DNA of 64,000 nt from DASRQK01 sp040392005 (GCA_040392005.1 JBEBWT010000008.1:6137-70136); one strand, 5' to 3'. Shown: positions 19,147 to 28,796, counted from the first letter of the stretch. Translations and numbers: made by a program. Notes: generated by a model from the letters alone, not told the origin.

Positions 19147-19170
19147 AAAAAGCAGAAGCAGAAAGATTAA

Positions 19171-20541
19171 ATGAATAGCAGAGCACCATATCCATACCCC
19201 CAACAGGGCAAGCTACTGATCCTCGGAGCAGGGGAAAGTGGTGTGGGTGCCGCTATCCTGGGTCAGCAAAAGGGTTTTGAAGTGCTGGTGTCCGATGCAG
19301 GAATGATCGCAGAAAAGTACAAGGAAGAATTGCGCTCCCTGAATCTGGCTTTTGAAGAAGGGGGCCATTCCGATGAGGCACTGGCCGGAGCTGATCTGGT
19401 CGTCAAAAGTCCGGGAATCCCGCCGACTGCCCCGGTGGTGCTGCGCCTGAAAGAACAGCAGGTACCGGTCATCGGTGAGATTGAATTTGCGGCCCAATAT
19501 ACCGATGCCAGACTGATTGCCATCACCGGTTCCAACGGAAAGACAACTACCTCCCGCCTCACCTGGTACATGTTGCAGAACGGAGGGCTGAATGTGGGGC
19601 TGGCAGGAAATATAGGGGCCAGTTTTGCCAAACAGGTAGCCACCGAGCAGTATGATTATTATGTATTGGAAATCAGTAGCTTCATGCTGGATGATATGAC
19701 CTATTTCCATGCAGATGTAGCGGTGCTGCTCAATATAACACCCGATCATCTGGACAGGTATGGCTATGATCTGTCAAAGTATGTGGATTCCAAATTTGGC
19801 ATCACCCGCAACCAGGGCCCTGAAGACCTGTTTATCTATTGTCAGGATGATGAGGAAACACGAAAAGGACTGGAAAGGCATACGGTGACTGCAAGGCGCC
19901 TGCCGTTCAGCCTTACAAAAAAGAACATTCCGGGGGCATACCTCGAAAACGAAATTTTAACGATTGATCTATTGGATAACGATGTTTTTACTATGAATAT
20001 TTACGATTTGTCATTAGCGGGAAAGCACAATGTGTATAACAACATGGCTTCCGGATTGATTGCCAAAGCACAGGAGCTGCGGAATGCAACCATGAAGGAA
20101 AGCATGGGTTCCTATCAGAATATCCCGCACCGGCTGGAATTTGTCAGTTGCATTGCCGGGGTCAATTATATCAACGATTCGAAGGCTACCAATGTCAATT
20201 CGGTATGGTATGCCCTGGAGAGTTTTGCTCCCGGAATCGTGCTGATTATGGGAGGGGTGGATAAGGGCAATGATTATGGCATGATCCGGGACCTGGTCCG
20301 GGAAAAAGTCAAGGCCATTGTCTGTATCGGCAAAGACAATTCCCGGATCTATGATGCACTGGAAGGTGATGTGCCGGTGATACTCAATAGTGCCAGCATA
20401 TCCGATGCCGTTGAGATTGCCTCGCACCTGGCCAAAAAAGGGGATACTGTATTGCTTTCTCCTGCCTGTGCCAGTTTCGACTGGTTCAAAAATTATGAAG
20501 ACCGCGGTGATCAGTTCAAGGCAGCGGTCATGGAATTATAA
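19171..20541 (+). CDS. murD: UDP-MurNAc-L-alanine:D-glutamate ligase
   Basis: 456 residues. Adds D-Glu to UDP-MurNAc-L-Ala. Seen: N-terminal Rossmann LLILGAGESGVGAA, P-loop ITGSNGKTTTSRL, the NDSKATNVNS motif and the late LLSPACASFDWF signature. Normal length and normal dcw position between mraY and ftsW. Confidence 0.97.
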   Translation: MNSRAPYPYPQQGKLLILGAGESGVGAAILGQQKGFEVLVSDAGMIAEKYKEELRSLNLAFEEGGHSDEALAGADLVVKSPGIPPTAPVVLRLKEQQVPVIGEIEFAAQYTDARLIAITGSNGKTTTSRLTWYMLQNGGLNVGLAGNIGASFAKQVATEQYDYYVLEISSFMLDDMTYFHADVAVLLNITPDHLDRYGYDLSKYVDSKFGITRNQGPEDLFIYCQDDEETRKGLERHTVTARRLPFSLTKKNIPGAYLENEILTIDLLDNDVFTMNIYDLSLAGKHNVYNNMASGLIAKAQELRNATMKESMGSYQNIPHRLEFVSCIAGVNYINDSKATNVNSVWYALESFAPGIVLIMGGVDKGNDYGMIRDLVREKVKAIVCIGKDNSRIYDALEGDVPVILNSASISDAVEIASHLAKKGDTVLLSPACASFDWFKNYEDRGDQFKAAVMEL

Positions 20542-20580
20542 GAAGGGATTATAGGATTTTGTTCAAAAAGGAGTGTAACG

Positions 20581-21798
20581 ATGGACTCGGTATTTTCAAG
20601 ATTGAAAGGTGATCGCTGGTTGTGGATCATTATTATTATTCTCTCCGTCTGGTCCTTGCTGGCTGTTTACAGCTCGGTGGGAACGCTGGCCTATAAGGAA
20701 GGAAAAGGTACGGAAGTCTATCTGATCAAGCATACCCTGCTGATCGTGGGTGGTTTTGCCCTGATGTATTTTTCCCATAAGCTGGATTATCAGTGGTATG
20801 CTGGTATTTCCAAGATCCTGATGGCCATCACCATTCCTTTATTGTTTTATACGCTGCTTTTTGGAAATACGGTCAATGAGGCCAGCCGTTGGGTCACCAT
20901 TCCAGTGATCAATCAGACGTTCCAGACTTCCGATCTGGCGAAACTGGCCCTGATCACTTTCCTGGCCCGAACGCTGACGCGCAAACAGGAAAATATCAAA
21001 GATGTCAAGAAAGCCTTCATCCCTATCATGGGCTCTGTTTTTATTATTTTTGCACTGATCGCGCCGGCCAATCTCTCCACCGCCCTGATGTTGTTCGGAG
21101 TGAGTGTTCTGCTGCTGATCGTAGGGAGGATCAGTATCAAGCAGATTTTTTATGTGTGCACGGGCGTCTTCATCATCTTGCTGTTCGTGGTCTTTCTGGG
21201 ACCCCGGCGTCAAACCTATATTTCCAGAGTGCAGACCTATATGGGCTGGCAGGACGAGACATTGATCGATAGGGGAGATAAATCCTATCAGGCGGACCAT
21301 GCAAAGATTGCCATTGCTTCAGGAGGAGTGTTTGGAAAGGGGCCGGGTAATAGTACCCAGCGCAATGTGCTGCCTCACCCTTATTCGGATTTTATCTTTG
21401 CTATTATTATTGAGGAATATGGTACCATCGGAGGAGTCGCACTGGTCGCCCTGTATGTCGTGCTGATGTTCCGGTGCATCCGCATCGTCACCCAGAGCCC
21501 GAAGGCTTTTGGTGCCCTGCTCGCAGCAGGGCTGGGATTCAGTCTCACCTTGCAGGCCCTGGGCAATATGGCCGTGGCGGTAGGCCTGGGACCGGTCACC
21601 GGAATTCCCCTGCCGCTGGTCAGTATGGGGGGGACCTCGATTCTCTTTACCAGTATCGCATTTGGAATTATATTGAGCGTCAGCAGGAATATAGATGAAA
21701 TGAAAGCGCGGGACCGGCTGGGTTCCGAAGAGATGGCAATGGGCCGGCCGGGGCGATCCGGCAACAAGATCGTGGTTGGAGAAATTCCGGCCATGTAA
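20581..21798 (+). CDS. ftsW: SEDS glycosyltransferase FtsW
   Basis: 405 residues with about ten membrane helices. Polymerises lipid II during septation with its partner FtsI. Seen: the long periplasmic loop with YQADHAKIAIASGG and GKGPGNSTQRN...LPHPYSDFIFA, ending in IIEEYG. The C-terminal 45 residues are hydrophilic and cytoplasmic. It follows murD after 39 bases. Confidence 0.96.
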   Translation: MDSVFSRLKGDRWLWIIIIILSVWSLLAVYSSVGTLAYKEGKGTEVYLIKHTLLIVGGFALMYFSHKLDYQWYAGISKILMAITIPLLFYTLLFGNTVNEASRWVTIPVINQTFQTSDLAKLALITFLARTLTRKQENIKDVKKAFIPIMGSVFIIFALIAPANLSTALMLFGVSVLLLIVGRISIKQIFYVCTGVFIILLFVVFLGPRRQTYISRVQTYMGWQDETLIDRGDKSYQADHAKIAIASGGVFGKGPGNSTQRNVLPHPYSDFIFAIIIEEYGTIGGVALVALYVVLMFRCIRIVTQSPKAFGALLAAGLGFSLTLQALGNMAVAVGLGPVTGIPLPLVSMGGTSILFTSIAFGIILSVSRNIDEMKARDRLGSEEMAMGRPGRSGNKIVVGEIPAM

Positions 21799-21837
21799 AA
21801 AAGGAGAATTGTAGTAGTATTGATTAACGCAGCAGAA

Positions 21838-24270
21838 ATGGCAAAACGAGTGATTATCAGCGGAGGAGGAACGGGAGGACATATCTTCCCTGCCATTGCT
21901 ATTGCCAATGCACTGAAGCGAATGGCGCCCGATACGGAAATCCTTTTTGTCGGTGCCAATGGCCGGATGGAAATGGAGAAAGTGCCTGCGGCAGGATACC
22001 GGATCATCGGACTGGACATTCAGGGGATTGATCGCAGTTCCCTATTGAAGAACCTGGGTCTGCCATTTAAATTGATGCGCAGTATATTCAAATCCAAACG
22101 TATTCTCCGGGAATTTAAACCGGATGTAGCAGTAGGGGTAGGGGGTTATGCTTCCGGTCCGTTATTGCTGGCAGCCAGGCGTGCCGGCATTCCTTATCTG
22201 ATCCAGGAACAAAACTCCTTTGCTGGCATTACCAATAAGCGGCTGGGTGCGAAAGCTTCCAGGATCTGTGTGGCTTTTGAACATATGGATCGTTTCTTTC
22301 CAAAGGAGAAGATCATGCTGACTGGCAATCCCATCCGCCCGGAAGCCGTGCAGATTGAAGGAAAAAAAGAGGAGGCCATCCGGTTTTTCGGATTGGATCC
22401 CACTAAAAAAACGATACTGGTGACCGGAGGAAGCCTGGGTGCCCGGACACTGAATCAAGCGATGCAGGCCGGGTATCAGCAATTGGCTGCTGAAGGGATC
22501 CAGTTGATCTGGCAATGCGGATCCTATTATTATGAAGGATTGAAAGGTATTCAGGCAGTGGGGATCCGGGTGTATCCCTTTCTGCAACATATGGATCTGG
22601 CCTATGCTGCCGCTGATCTGATTATTTCAAGAGCAGGCGCCGGCACCATTGCTGAATTATGTGCTGTGGGAAAGCCGGTCATGCTGGTGCCTTCCCCGAA
22701 TGTGGCAGAAGACCACCAGACCAAGAATGCACAGGCACTGGTTGAAAAAGGAGCAGCGGTGATGATCCGGGATACAGAGGCGGTGGACAGGTTGATCCCG
22801 GCTGCGATTTCCCTGCTTTCAGATCAGCAGGGATCGGCAGAACTGGGACGGAATATCAGCAAACTGGCCTTGCGGGATGCGGATCGTGTCATTGCAGAAG
22901 AGGTGTTGAAACTGGCCGGAATGAAGATGGATCAGATGAAACAGGTGTATTTTATCGGTATCGGTGGCATCGGAATGAGCGCCCTGGCCCGGTATTTCAA
23001 TCACATTGGTTGTGAAGTCGCCGGTTATGACCGCACAGAAACCCCGCTCACCATGCAACTGGTCAATGAGGGCATAGGGGTGATCTATGAAGATGATTTC
23101 AACCAGGTGCCGGCCATGTTCAAAAATCCCGGTTCACTCATCATCTATACACCGGCCATTCCCAAAGAACTGGGCCTGCTGGCCGGCTTCAAAGCACTGG
23201 GCCATGAATTGCACAAACGTTCAGAAGTCCTGGGCCTGCTCAGTCAGGGTAAATTTACCATCGCAGTGGCCGGTACCCATGGAAAAACCACTACCTCCAG
23301 TATGGTTGCCCATTTGCTGACCGACAGCGGACTGGGATGCTCTGCGTTTCTGGGTGGAATTGCCAGTAATTACAACACTAACACTCTTTTTGGGGACAAT
23401 AACCTGCTGGTAGTAGAAGCAGATGAATATGACCGTTCTTTTCTGACCCTGCACCCGGATATTGCGATCGTCACCTCGGCCGATGCGGACCATCTGGACA
23501 TTTATGGGGATCACGACCAGTTGCAGGATTCCTTCCGGGAATTTTTGGAACAGACTCATGCCGGAGGCAAGCGCATTGTCCATGAAGGATTGCCATTCCC
23601 GGCAGATCTTTATTATTCCGCTGAGGGAAAGGGACAGGCTTATGCGGAAAACATACGAATAGAGCAGGGCTATTTCCTTTTTGACTATGTTTGTCCCGAT
23701 GCAAGGATCAGTGACATCCGGATGGGTATTCCAGGCAAACACAATGTTTCCAATGCGGTGGCAGCCATTTCAGCCGCCCGCTATCTGGAGGTTCCTGCCG
23801 GAAAAATCAAAACTGCCCTCGCTAATTTTGCCGGGGTCAAGCGCAGATTCGAGTATATAGTCAGGGACGACAACCACATTTACATTGATGATTATGCACA
23901 TCATCCAGCCGAACTCCATGCTTTTCTGGGGGCTGTCCGCGCGCTTTATCCCGACCGGAAACTGACAGTTGTGTTCCAGCCGCACCTGTTTACCCGGACC
24001 CGTGACTTTATGGATGGATTTGCGGAAGCCCTCTCCAATTCGGACACGTTGATCCTGATGGAAATTTATCCGGCCAGAGAGTTGCCGATACCGGGAATAG
24101 ATGCTGCCGCTCTTCTGGAAAAAATAGCCGTAGAAGACAAGTATTTGCTGGACCAGCAGGGCGTATTGGAATTTGTGGCCGCTCACAGTCCGGAGTTGCT
24201 GGTCACGGTGGGAGCAGGAAATATTGATCAATTGGTGAAACCGTTAAAGGAGGTATTGGCACATGGCTAA
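21838..24270 (+). CDS. murG-murC: MurG-MurC fusion protein
   Basis: A single open frame of 810 residues from the ATG at 21838 (816 from a TTG at 21820). Residues 1-361 are MurG: GGGTGGHIFPA, GVGGYAS, GGSLGARTLN and AEDHQTKNA. From 22921 the frame enters MurC without a stop: VYFIGIGGIGMSALA, P-loop GTHGKTTTSS, DEYDRSF and DDYAHHPAE. MurC catalyses UDP-MurNAc + L-Ala in the cytoplasm; MurG makes lipid II at the membrane. Each half has normal length (about 361 and 449), and there is no linker beyond a few residues (KLAGMKMDQMKQ). In most bacteria they are two genes. In-frame ATGs at 22921, 22927 and 22936 could also start a free MurC. Confidence 0.93.
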   Translation: MAKRVIISGGGTGGHIFPAIAIANALKRMAPDTEILFVGANGRMEMEKVPAAGYRIIGLDIQGIDRSSLLKNLGLPFKLMRSIFKSKRILREFKPDVAVGVGGYASGPLLLAARRAGIPYLIQEQNSFAGITNKRLGAKASRICVAFEHMDRFFPKEKIMLTGNPIRPEAVQIEGKKEEAIRFFGLDPTKKTILVTGGSLGARTLNQAMQAGYQQLAAEGIQLIWQCGSYYYEGLKGIQAVGIRVYPFLQHMDLAYAAADLIISRAGAGTIAELCAVGKPVMLVPSPNVAEDHQTKNAQALVEKGAAVMIRDTEAVDRLIPAAISLLSDQQGSAELGRNISKLALRDADRVIAEEVLKLAGMKMDQMKQVYFIGIGGIGMSALARYFNHIGCEVAGYDRTETPLTMQLVNEGIGVIYEDDFNQVPAMFKNPGSLIIYTPAIPKELGLLAGFKALGHELHKRSEVLGLLSQGKFTIAVAGTHGKTTTSSMVAHLLTDSGLGCSAFLGGIASNYNTNTLFGDNNLLVVEADEYDRSFLTLHPDIAIVTSADADHLDIYGDHDQLQDSFREFLEQTHAGGKRIVHEGLPFPADLYYSAEGKGQAYAENIRIEQGYFLFDYVCPDARISDIRMGIPGKHNVSNAVAAISAARYLEVPAGKIKTALANFAGVKRRFEYIVRDDNHIYIDDYAHHPAELHAFLGAVRALYPDRKLTVVFQPHLFTRTRDFMDGFAEALSNSDTLILMEIYPARELPIPGIDAAALLEKIAVEDKYLLDQQGVLEFVAAHSPELLVTVGAGNIDQLVKPLKEVLAHG

Positions 24271-25165
24271 AAAAAGATTCCGTTTCAATTGGGGCATCTT
24301 CCTTTATGTGATCTATCTGGTCGCAGGGATCAGTGGTCTGGTATTGCTGATGGGTACGGTTTCCGTCAAAAGCAGCGAACAGGCCTGTACCGAAATGCGG
24401 GTCATAATTCTGGGTGAGGAAGCCTTTGTGGAGCAGAAAGATATTGTGCAATTGGTGGAGACTTCATACGGCCAACTGGTAGGCCGGACCCTCAACTCGC
24501 TGCCGATCCATGATATAGAAGGGGATCTCAAGCAGATTCCCTATGTGTCCCATGCGAGGGTCAGTATGGATATGAATGGTCTGCTACTGATCCGGATCGA
24601 ACAGCGGAAAGCGGTTTTACGAATTGTTGATGCAGAAGGAGAAGGGTTTTATGTGGATGAACAGGCACTGAAAATGCCGGTTTCCACCCGGTATATTCCC
24701 AAAGTGGCCATTGCAAATGGCCAGATTGCCGAGCGTCTCGGCCAGCCGCTCGACACCATCGCCTCCGTAATGGTCAAAGATCTGTTTGCCATTGCCAATT
24801 TTATAAAGGGCCATCCTGTATGGGAAAAGCAGATCGTCCAACTGTATGTAAACGAGCAGGCCGACATTGAACTGATCCCCCGGAATGGCGATTACCGGAT
24901 TATATTTGGAAACGGGAGGGATCTGGAAGAAAAATTTGAGAAATTGATGATCTATTATCAGGGAGTTGTGCCACAAAAAGGCATTGAAGCCTATGCGGTC
25001 GTCAATTTAAAATATAAAGATCAACTGGTCTGTCTGCAAAACAGCCATCTGCCTGCGCAGAAACTGCCGGTTGAATTGTTTGATACGCTCAAACTGACTG
25101 TGGATACGAACGTCCGGGTACTGGATACCCTGGTACAAATGAATAATACTTTAAATATGGAATAA
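24263..25165 (+). CDS. ftsQ: cell division protein FtsQ/DivIB
   Basis: 300 residues. A basic head, one membrane helix (about 10-33), then a POTRA-like domain (roughly 45-115) and a beta domain. Sequence similarity to E. coli FtsQ is weak; the call rests on topology and the position before ftsA. The start overlaps the murC end by 8 bases, suggesting translational coupling. Two bases separate it from ftsA. Confidence 0.88.
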   Translation: MAKKRFRFNWGIFLYVIYLVAGISGLVLLMGTVSVKSSEQACTEMRVIILGEEAFVEQKDIVQLVETSYGQLVGRTLNSLPIHDIEGDLKQIPYVSHARVSMDMNGLLLIRIEQRKAVLRIVDAEGEGFYVDEQALKMPVSTRYIPKVAIANGQIAERLGQPLDTIASVMVKDLFAIANFIKGHPVWEKQIVQLYVNEQADIELIPRNGDYRIIFGNGRDLEEKFEKLMIYYQGVVPQKGIEAYAVVNLKYKDQLVCLQNSHLPAQKLPVELFDTLKLTVDTNVRVLDTLVQMNNTLNME

Positions 25166-25167
25166 TT

Positions 25168-26514
25168 ATGAAAACAAGGACTACTTCAGAAAATGATTCA
25201 CCGATTGTCGTTGGCCTGGACATCGGTACCACCAAAATCTGTGTGACTGTCGGTCGCCGCAACGGCAAGAACAAGATCGAGGTCCTGGGAGTGGGGAAAG
25301 CCGAATCTTCCGGTGTGAGCAGAGGTGTGGTTGCCAATATTCAAAGGACGGTAAACAGCATTGTGCAGGCAGTGGAAGAAGCGGGTGCCCAATCCAATGT
25401 CGATATCAAAGTAGTCAATGTGGGTATTGCCGGACAGCATATCAAAAGCATACAGCACAGGGGTATTCTGACCCGTAAGGAAGATAACGAAATCGACCGC
25501 ATGGACATCGAACAATTGATTGAGGATATGTACAAGCTGGTATTGCCTCCGGGTGAAGAGATCATCCACGTATTGCCACAGGAATTTACCGTGGACAATG
25601 AGCCGGGGATCAAAGATCCGATCGGTATGGCAGGACGCCGGATGGAAGCCAACTTCCATATTATTTCCGGACACGTCAGTGCGGTGAAAAACATCAAAAA
25701 ATGTATTGATAATGCCCAACTGGAGGTAGAGGACCTGATTCTTGAACCGCTTGCTTCCTCCGAGGCGGTGCTGGATGAGGCAGATAAAGATGCGGGGGTC
25801 GTATTGGTGGATATTGGCGGAGGCACCACCGATGTAGCCATCTTCCATGAAGGTATTATCAGGCATACGGCTGTCATCCCACTGGGGGGCAATATTGTAA
25901 CCGAAGATATAAAACAGGGTTGTTCAGTGTTGCGGAACCAGGCCGAACTGCTAAAGGTTCGGTTTGGATCTGCTCTCGCTGCCGAGAACAAAGAGAATGA
26001 GGTCATTTGTGTTCCCGGGATGCGCGGACGTGAACCCAAGGAGATTTCTGTGAAAAACCTTGCTTTCATCATCCAGGCCAGGATGGAAGAGATCATTGAA
26101 CACGTTTATTATGAAATCAAATCATCCGGCTATGAGAATAAACTAATTGGCGGGATTGTGGTGACCGGAGGGGGAGCACAGCTCAAGCATCTGGTCCAAT
26201 TGGTGGAATACATCACCGGAATTGATTGCCGGATCGGTTTTCCAAATGAGCATCTCGCCAAAAATGAGCTGCTGCCCAAGAATGTTTATGAAGAGCTGAC
26301 CAGTCCGCTGTATGCGACCGGAATCGGGTTGCTGATCAAAGGGGTGCAGGCCGAGGAAGAACAATTGGAGCTGGAAGAAAAAATGAACTCCAGGGTTGAA
26401 ACTGTGAAGGATATTACCGACAAGAGAAACAAGGATAAAGGCCTTTTCAAATGGTTCCGGGACATTATCCGGGATGGAAACGAAGAAATTGGGAACGATC
26501 AGTATTTGAAATAA
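25168..26514 (+). CDS. ftsA: cell division protein FtsA
   Basis: 448 residues. Actin-like ATPase that tethers FtsZ to the membrane. Seen: phosphate-1 VVGLDIGTTKICVTVG, the 1C/SHS2 region, phosphate-2 VLVDIGGGTTDVAIF, the adenosine motif GIVVTGGGAQL, and a C-terminal amphipathic helix GLFKWFRDIIRD for membrane binding. The usual C-terminal position of the helix is followed by about 14 further residues. Confidence 0.97.
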   Translation: MKTRTTSENDSPIVVGLDIGTTKICVTVGRRNGKNKIEVLGVGKAESSGVSRGVVANIQRTVNSIVQAVEEAGAQSNVDIKVVNVGIAGQHIKSIQHRGILTRKEDNEIDRMDIEQLIEDMYKLVLPPGEEIIHVLPQEFTVDNEPGIKDPIGMAGRRMEANFHIISGHVSAVKNIKKCIDNAQLEVEDLILEPLASSEAVLDEADKDAGVVLVDIGGGTTDVAIFHEGIIRHTAVIPLGGNIVTEDIKQGCSVLRNQAELLKVRFGSALAAENKENEVICVPGMRGREPKEISVKNLAFIIQARMEEIIEHVYYEIKSSGYENKLIGGIVVTGGGAQLKHLVQLVEYITGIDCRIGFPNEHLAKNELLPKNVYEELTSPLYATGIGLLIKGVQAEEEQLELEEKMNSRVETVKDITDKRNKDKGLFKWFRDIIRDGNEEIGNDQYLK

Positions 26515-26520
26515 CAATAA

Positions 26521-26581
26521 TTTTCCACAAGCCCCTGTTTTTTCCACATTATTGACAGTTGTGGATAACGTTTGTGGAATA
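26521..26581. promoter_or_regulatory. cluster of four DnaA-box-like 9-mers between ftsA and ftsZ
   Basis: Plus strand TTTTCCACA at 26521-26529 and 26540-26548; minus strand TTATCCACA (exact classical DnaA box) at 26568-26560 and TATTCCACA at 26581-26573. The first two face the last two, so the block is a nested inverted repeat that could also fold as RNA. AT-rich sequence (about 26580-26596) follows. The block lies 48 bases before the ftsZ ATG. DnaA binding is inferred from the motif, not shown. Confidence 0.6.
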
Positions 26582-26628
26582 AATATTAATATTACACTGC
26601 CAAAGCAGGTATTTTTAAGGAGAAAGCT

Positions 26629-28359
26629 ATGTCATTCAAATTTGAAATGTTAAAAGAACAGTCGTCGATCATTAAAGTGATCGGTGTGGGAGGTGGTGGC
26701 GGCAATGCGGTCAATCACATGTACAAACAAGGTATCAGCGGGGTTGATTTTATCATTTGCAATACAGATGCCCAGGCCCTGGAGCTGAGCCCGATTCCCA
26801 ACAAAGTGCAACTGGGCGCAAGCCTGACAGAGGGGATGGGTGCGGGAGCAGATCCTTCCGTTGGAGAAAATTCGGCAGTCGAGAGTATTGAAGACATCAA
26901 GCGAATGCTGGGTTCCAATACAAAAATGCTTTTCATCACCGCCGGAATGGGGGGAGGTACCGGTACCGGAGCCAGCCCTGTATTGGCAAAAGCGGCCCGG
27001 GAGATGGGTATCCTGACCGTTGCGATTATTACGACCCCTTTTACATTTGAGGGCAAGCGCAGGCGTATGCAGGCAGAGGAAGGGCTTGCGGAACTGAAAA
27101 AATATGTGGACTCCTACCTGGTGATTTCCAATGACCGGTTGCGGGAGATTTTTGGCAACCTGACCATGACCGCAGCATTTGCCAAAGCAGATGATATTCT
27201 GACCACGGCCGCCAAAGGCATTGCCGAGATCATCACCATTCCCGGTTATGTCAATGTGGATTTCAAGGATGTCAAAACAGTCATGAATGACAGCGGTGTA
27301 TCCATCATGGGTAATTATACTGCAAAGGGCGACCATCGGGCACTGGAGGCTGTACAGGGAGCGCTGGCTTCTCCATTATTGAAGGATAATGAAATTGAAG
27401 GTGCCCGTTTTATCTTGTTGAATATTACCTCCGGAAAACAGGAGGTGACGATGGATGAAGTGTCGGTCATTACGGACTTCATTCAGGAAAAAGCCGGATT
27501 ATCAGCGGATCTGATTTGGGGAAATTGCATTGACGAATCCCTGGAAGAGGAATTGTCGGTGACCATTATTGCCACCGGATTCCAGACAGCCGAGGAGCGA
27601 GTCAAGGAAAGGGCCAATGAAAAGATCGAAATCCCCTTGATAGAGGAAAAACCGGCGACCCCGTTTGTCCGGCCGGCAAATCAATTTATCCAGCCGGCGC
27701 CTGCACAGGATCAGACCACGGAACCCTATCTGTTCCAGTCACCGGCCGACCCGGTAAACCCTGCGACTTCTGAACCCGTGCTCGTTGCCAGACAGGCAGA
27801 CCTGTTCAGCACGGAAGCGGCACCGGGCAGACCATCGGATGTCCCTGCTTCAACGAATTATACCCTGCAAAATAACACCCCCGAAGAGGATGCCATGATC
27901 AGATTTGATCTGGAACCATTTGCAGAGGCCGGTTTGGAAGGGGACAACGGGCCAGATCAAGACCATGACGGATATGAACTAAAGACCAGCGAACCCGCAT
28001 TTCATTTTGAGATCCCCAGAGCAATGGAAGATCTGGCCGAATCCGAGCCAGAGCCACAAGCCACAGGGACTCCGGCCCCATCGGTGGTGGATCACATTCT
28101 GGATGAAAAGGAGTTTGATGATCAACTGAGCAAGACGAAAGAACGCATCATGCGCCTGAAAGAACTGAGCCTCAAACTCAAGAGCACGAATGGTTTGCAG
28201 GAGCTTGAAACCGAGCCTGCATATAAGAGAAAGCAGATGTCCCTGGACAATACGCCACATTCATCGGATTCGCATGTGTCCAAGTTTACCCTGTCGATGG
28301 AGGATGGTGTTACTCAGATCAAGCCAAATAATTCGTTTTTGCACGATAATGTAGATTGA
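26629..28359 (+). CDS. ftsZ: cell division protein FtsZ
   Basis: 576 residues. Tubulin-like GTPase that forms the Z ring. The GTPase core (about 1-320) has GVGGGGGNAVNHM, the tubulin signature GMGGGTGTGASP and NVDFKDVKTVM. A long, acidic, proline-rich linker (about 330-510) is typical of Bacteroidota. A short basic helix region follows, and the protein ends in SFLHDNVD, the conserved tail of this phylum. An AAGGAG site at 26618-26623 precedes the ATG. Last gene of the dcw cluster. Confidence 0.98.
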   Translation: MSFKFEMLKEQSSIIKVIGVGGGGGNAVNHMYKQGISGVDFIICNTDAQALELSPIPNKVQLGASLTEGMGAGADPSVGENSAVESIEDIKRMLGSNTKMLFITAGMGGGTGTGASPVLAKAAREMGILTVAIITTPFTFEGKRRRMQAEEGLAELKKYVDSYLVISNDRLREIFGNLTMTAAFAKADDILTTAAKGIAEIITIPGYVNVDFKDVKTVMNDSGVSIMGNYTAKGDHRALEAVQGALASPLLKDNEIEGARFILLNITSGKQEVTMDEVSVITDFIQEKAGLSADLIWGNCIDESLEEELSVTIIATGFQTAEERVKERANEKIEIPLIEEKPATPFVRPANQFIQPAPAQDQTTEPYLFQSPADPVNPATSEPVLVARQADLFSTEAAPGRPSDVPASTNYTLQNNTPEEDAMIRFDLEPFAEAGLEGDNGPDQDHDGYELKTSEPAFHFEIPRAMEDLAESEPEPQATGTPAPSVVDHILDEKEFDDQLSKTKERIMRLKELSLKLKSTNGLQELETEPAYKRKQMSLDNTPHSSDSHVSKFTLSMEDGVTQIKPNNSFLHDNVD

Positions 28360-28597
28360 TGGGTTTTGCCGGAATCAAGATGTGCTTGTGCGCAGGATTT
28401 TGTTTAAATCATTGGATTTCAGTATGTTCGGTAATTTATGTCGTTTTTTTTCTGTCTCATTCAAGTAAAATGTGGAAAAAAAACATGCTTTTAATCACCA
28501 GATCAATGATTTAATGTTTTTTTTTTCAAAAAAAGGTTCTACATTTAGACCGCAGTAAATTATTATTAACTTAATTAAACGAAAAGGAGTATTTATT
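28360..28597 (+). promoter_or_regulatory. ftsZ to histone-like gene intergenic region with promoter
   Basis: 238 AT-rich bases. A TTTTCCACA 9-mer is present on the minus strand at 28479-28471. A -7-like TAcaTTTA lies at 28540-28547, one base off the TAnnTTTG consensus, and an AAAAGGAG site at 28582-28589 precedes the ATG of the histone-like gene. I see no clear terminator for ftsZ. Confidence 0.45.
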
Positions 28598-28783
28598 ATG
28601 GCAAGTATTGCAAAATTCAACGAACTAAAAAGTTTAATCGACGGTTTGGAAGCCGACGCAGACAAATTCTACAACAAGGGAAATAATGCAGCCGGTACCC
28701 GTGTACGTAAAGGCCTACAAGACGTCAAAAATCTGGCACAAACCATTCGCCTGGAAATTCAGGATGCTAAAAACGCAAAATAA
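28598..28783 (+). CDS. HC1-type histone-like protein
   Basis: 61 residues, lysine-rich at both ends: SIAKFNELKSLIDGLEADAD then NNAAGTRVRKGLQDVKNLAQ. It belongs to the small histone H1-like (HC1) proteins found as single short genes in many Bacteroidota, where they are abundant and thought to coat DNA; the role here is by family. Its stop codon lies in the loop of its own terminator. Confidence 0.85.
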   Translation: MASIAKFNELKSLIDGLEADADKFYNKGNNAAGTRVRKGLQDVKNLAQTIRLEIQDAKNAK

Positions 28784-28796
28784 TCTTTGCGTTTTC
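28769..28796 (+). terminator. terminator overlapping the histone-like gene stop
   Basis: AAACGCAAA (28771-28779) pairs with TTTGCGTTT (28786-28794), extended by one A-T pair; loop of 6 bases holding the TAA stop (28781-28783). A short T-run ends the stem. Confidence 0.75.

Noticed and set aside
26521..26581. Calling this the chromosomal origin
   Set aside because: DnaA-box-like sites and nearby rpmH, rnpA and gyrB are suggestive, but dnaA and dnaN are absent and GC skew could not be computed. Kept as a hypothesis only.
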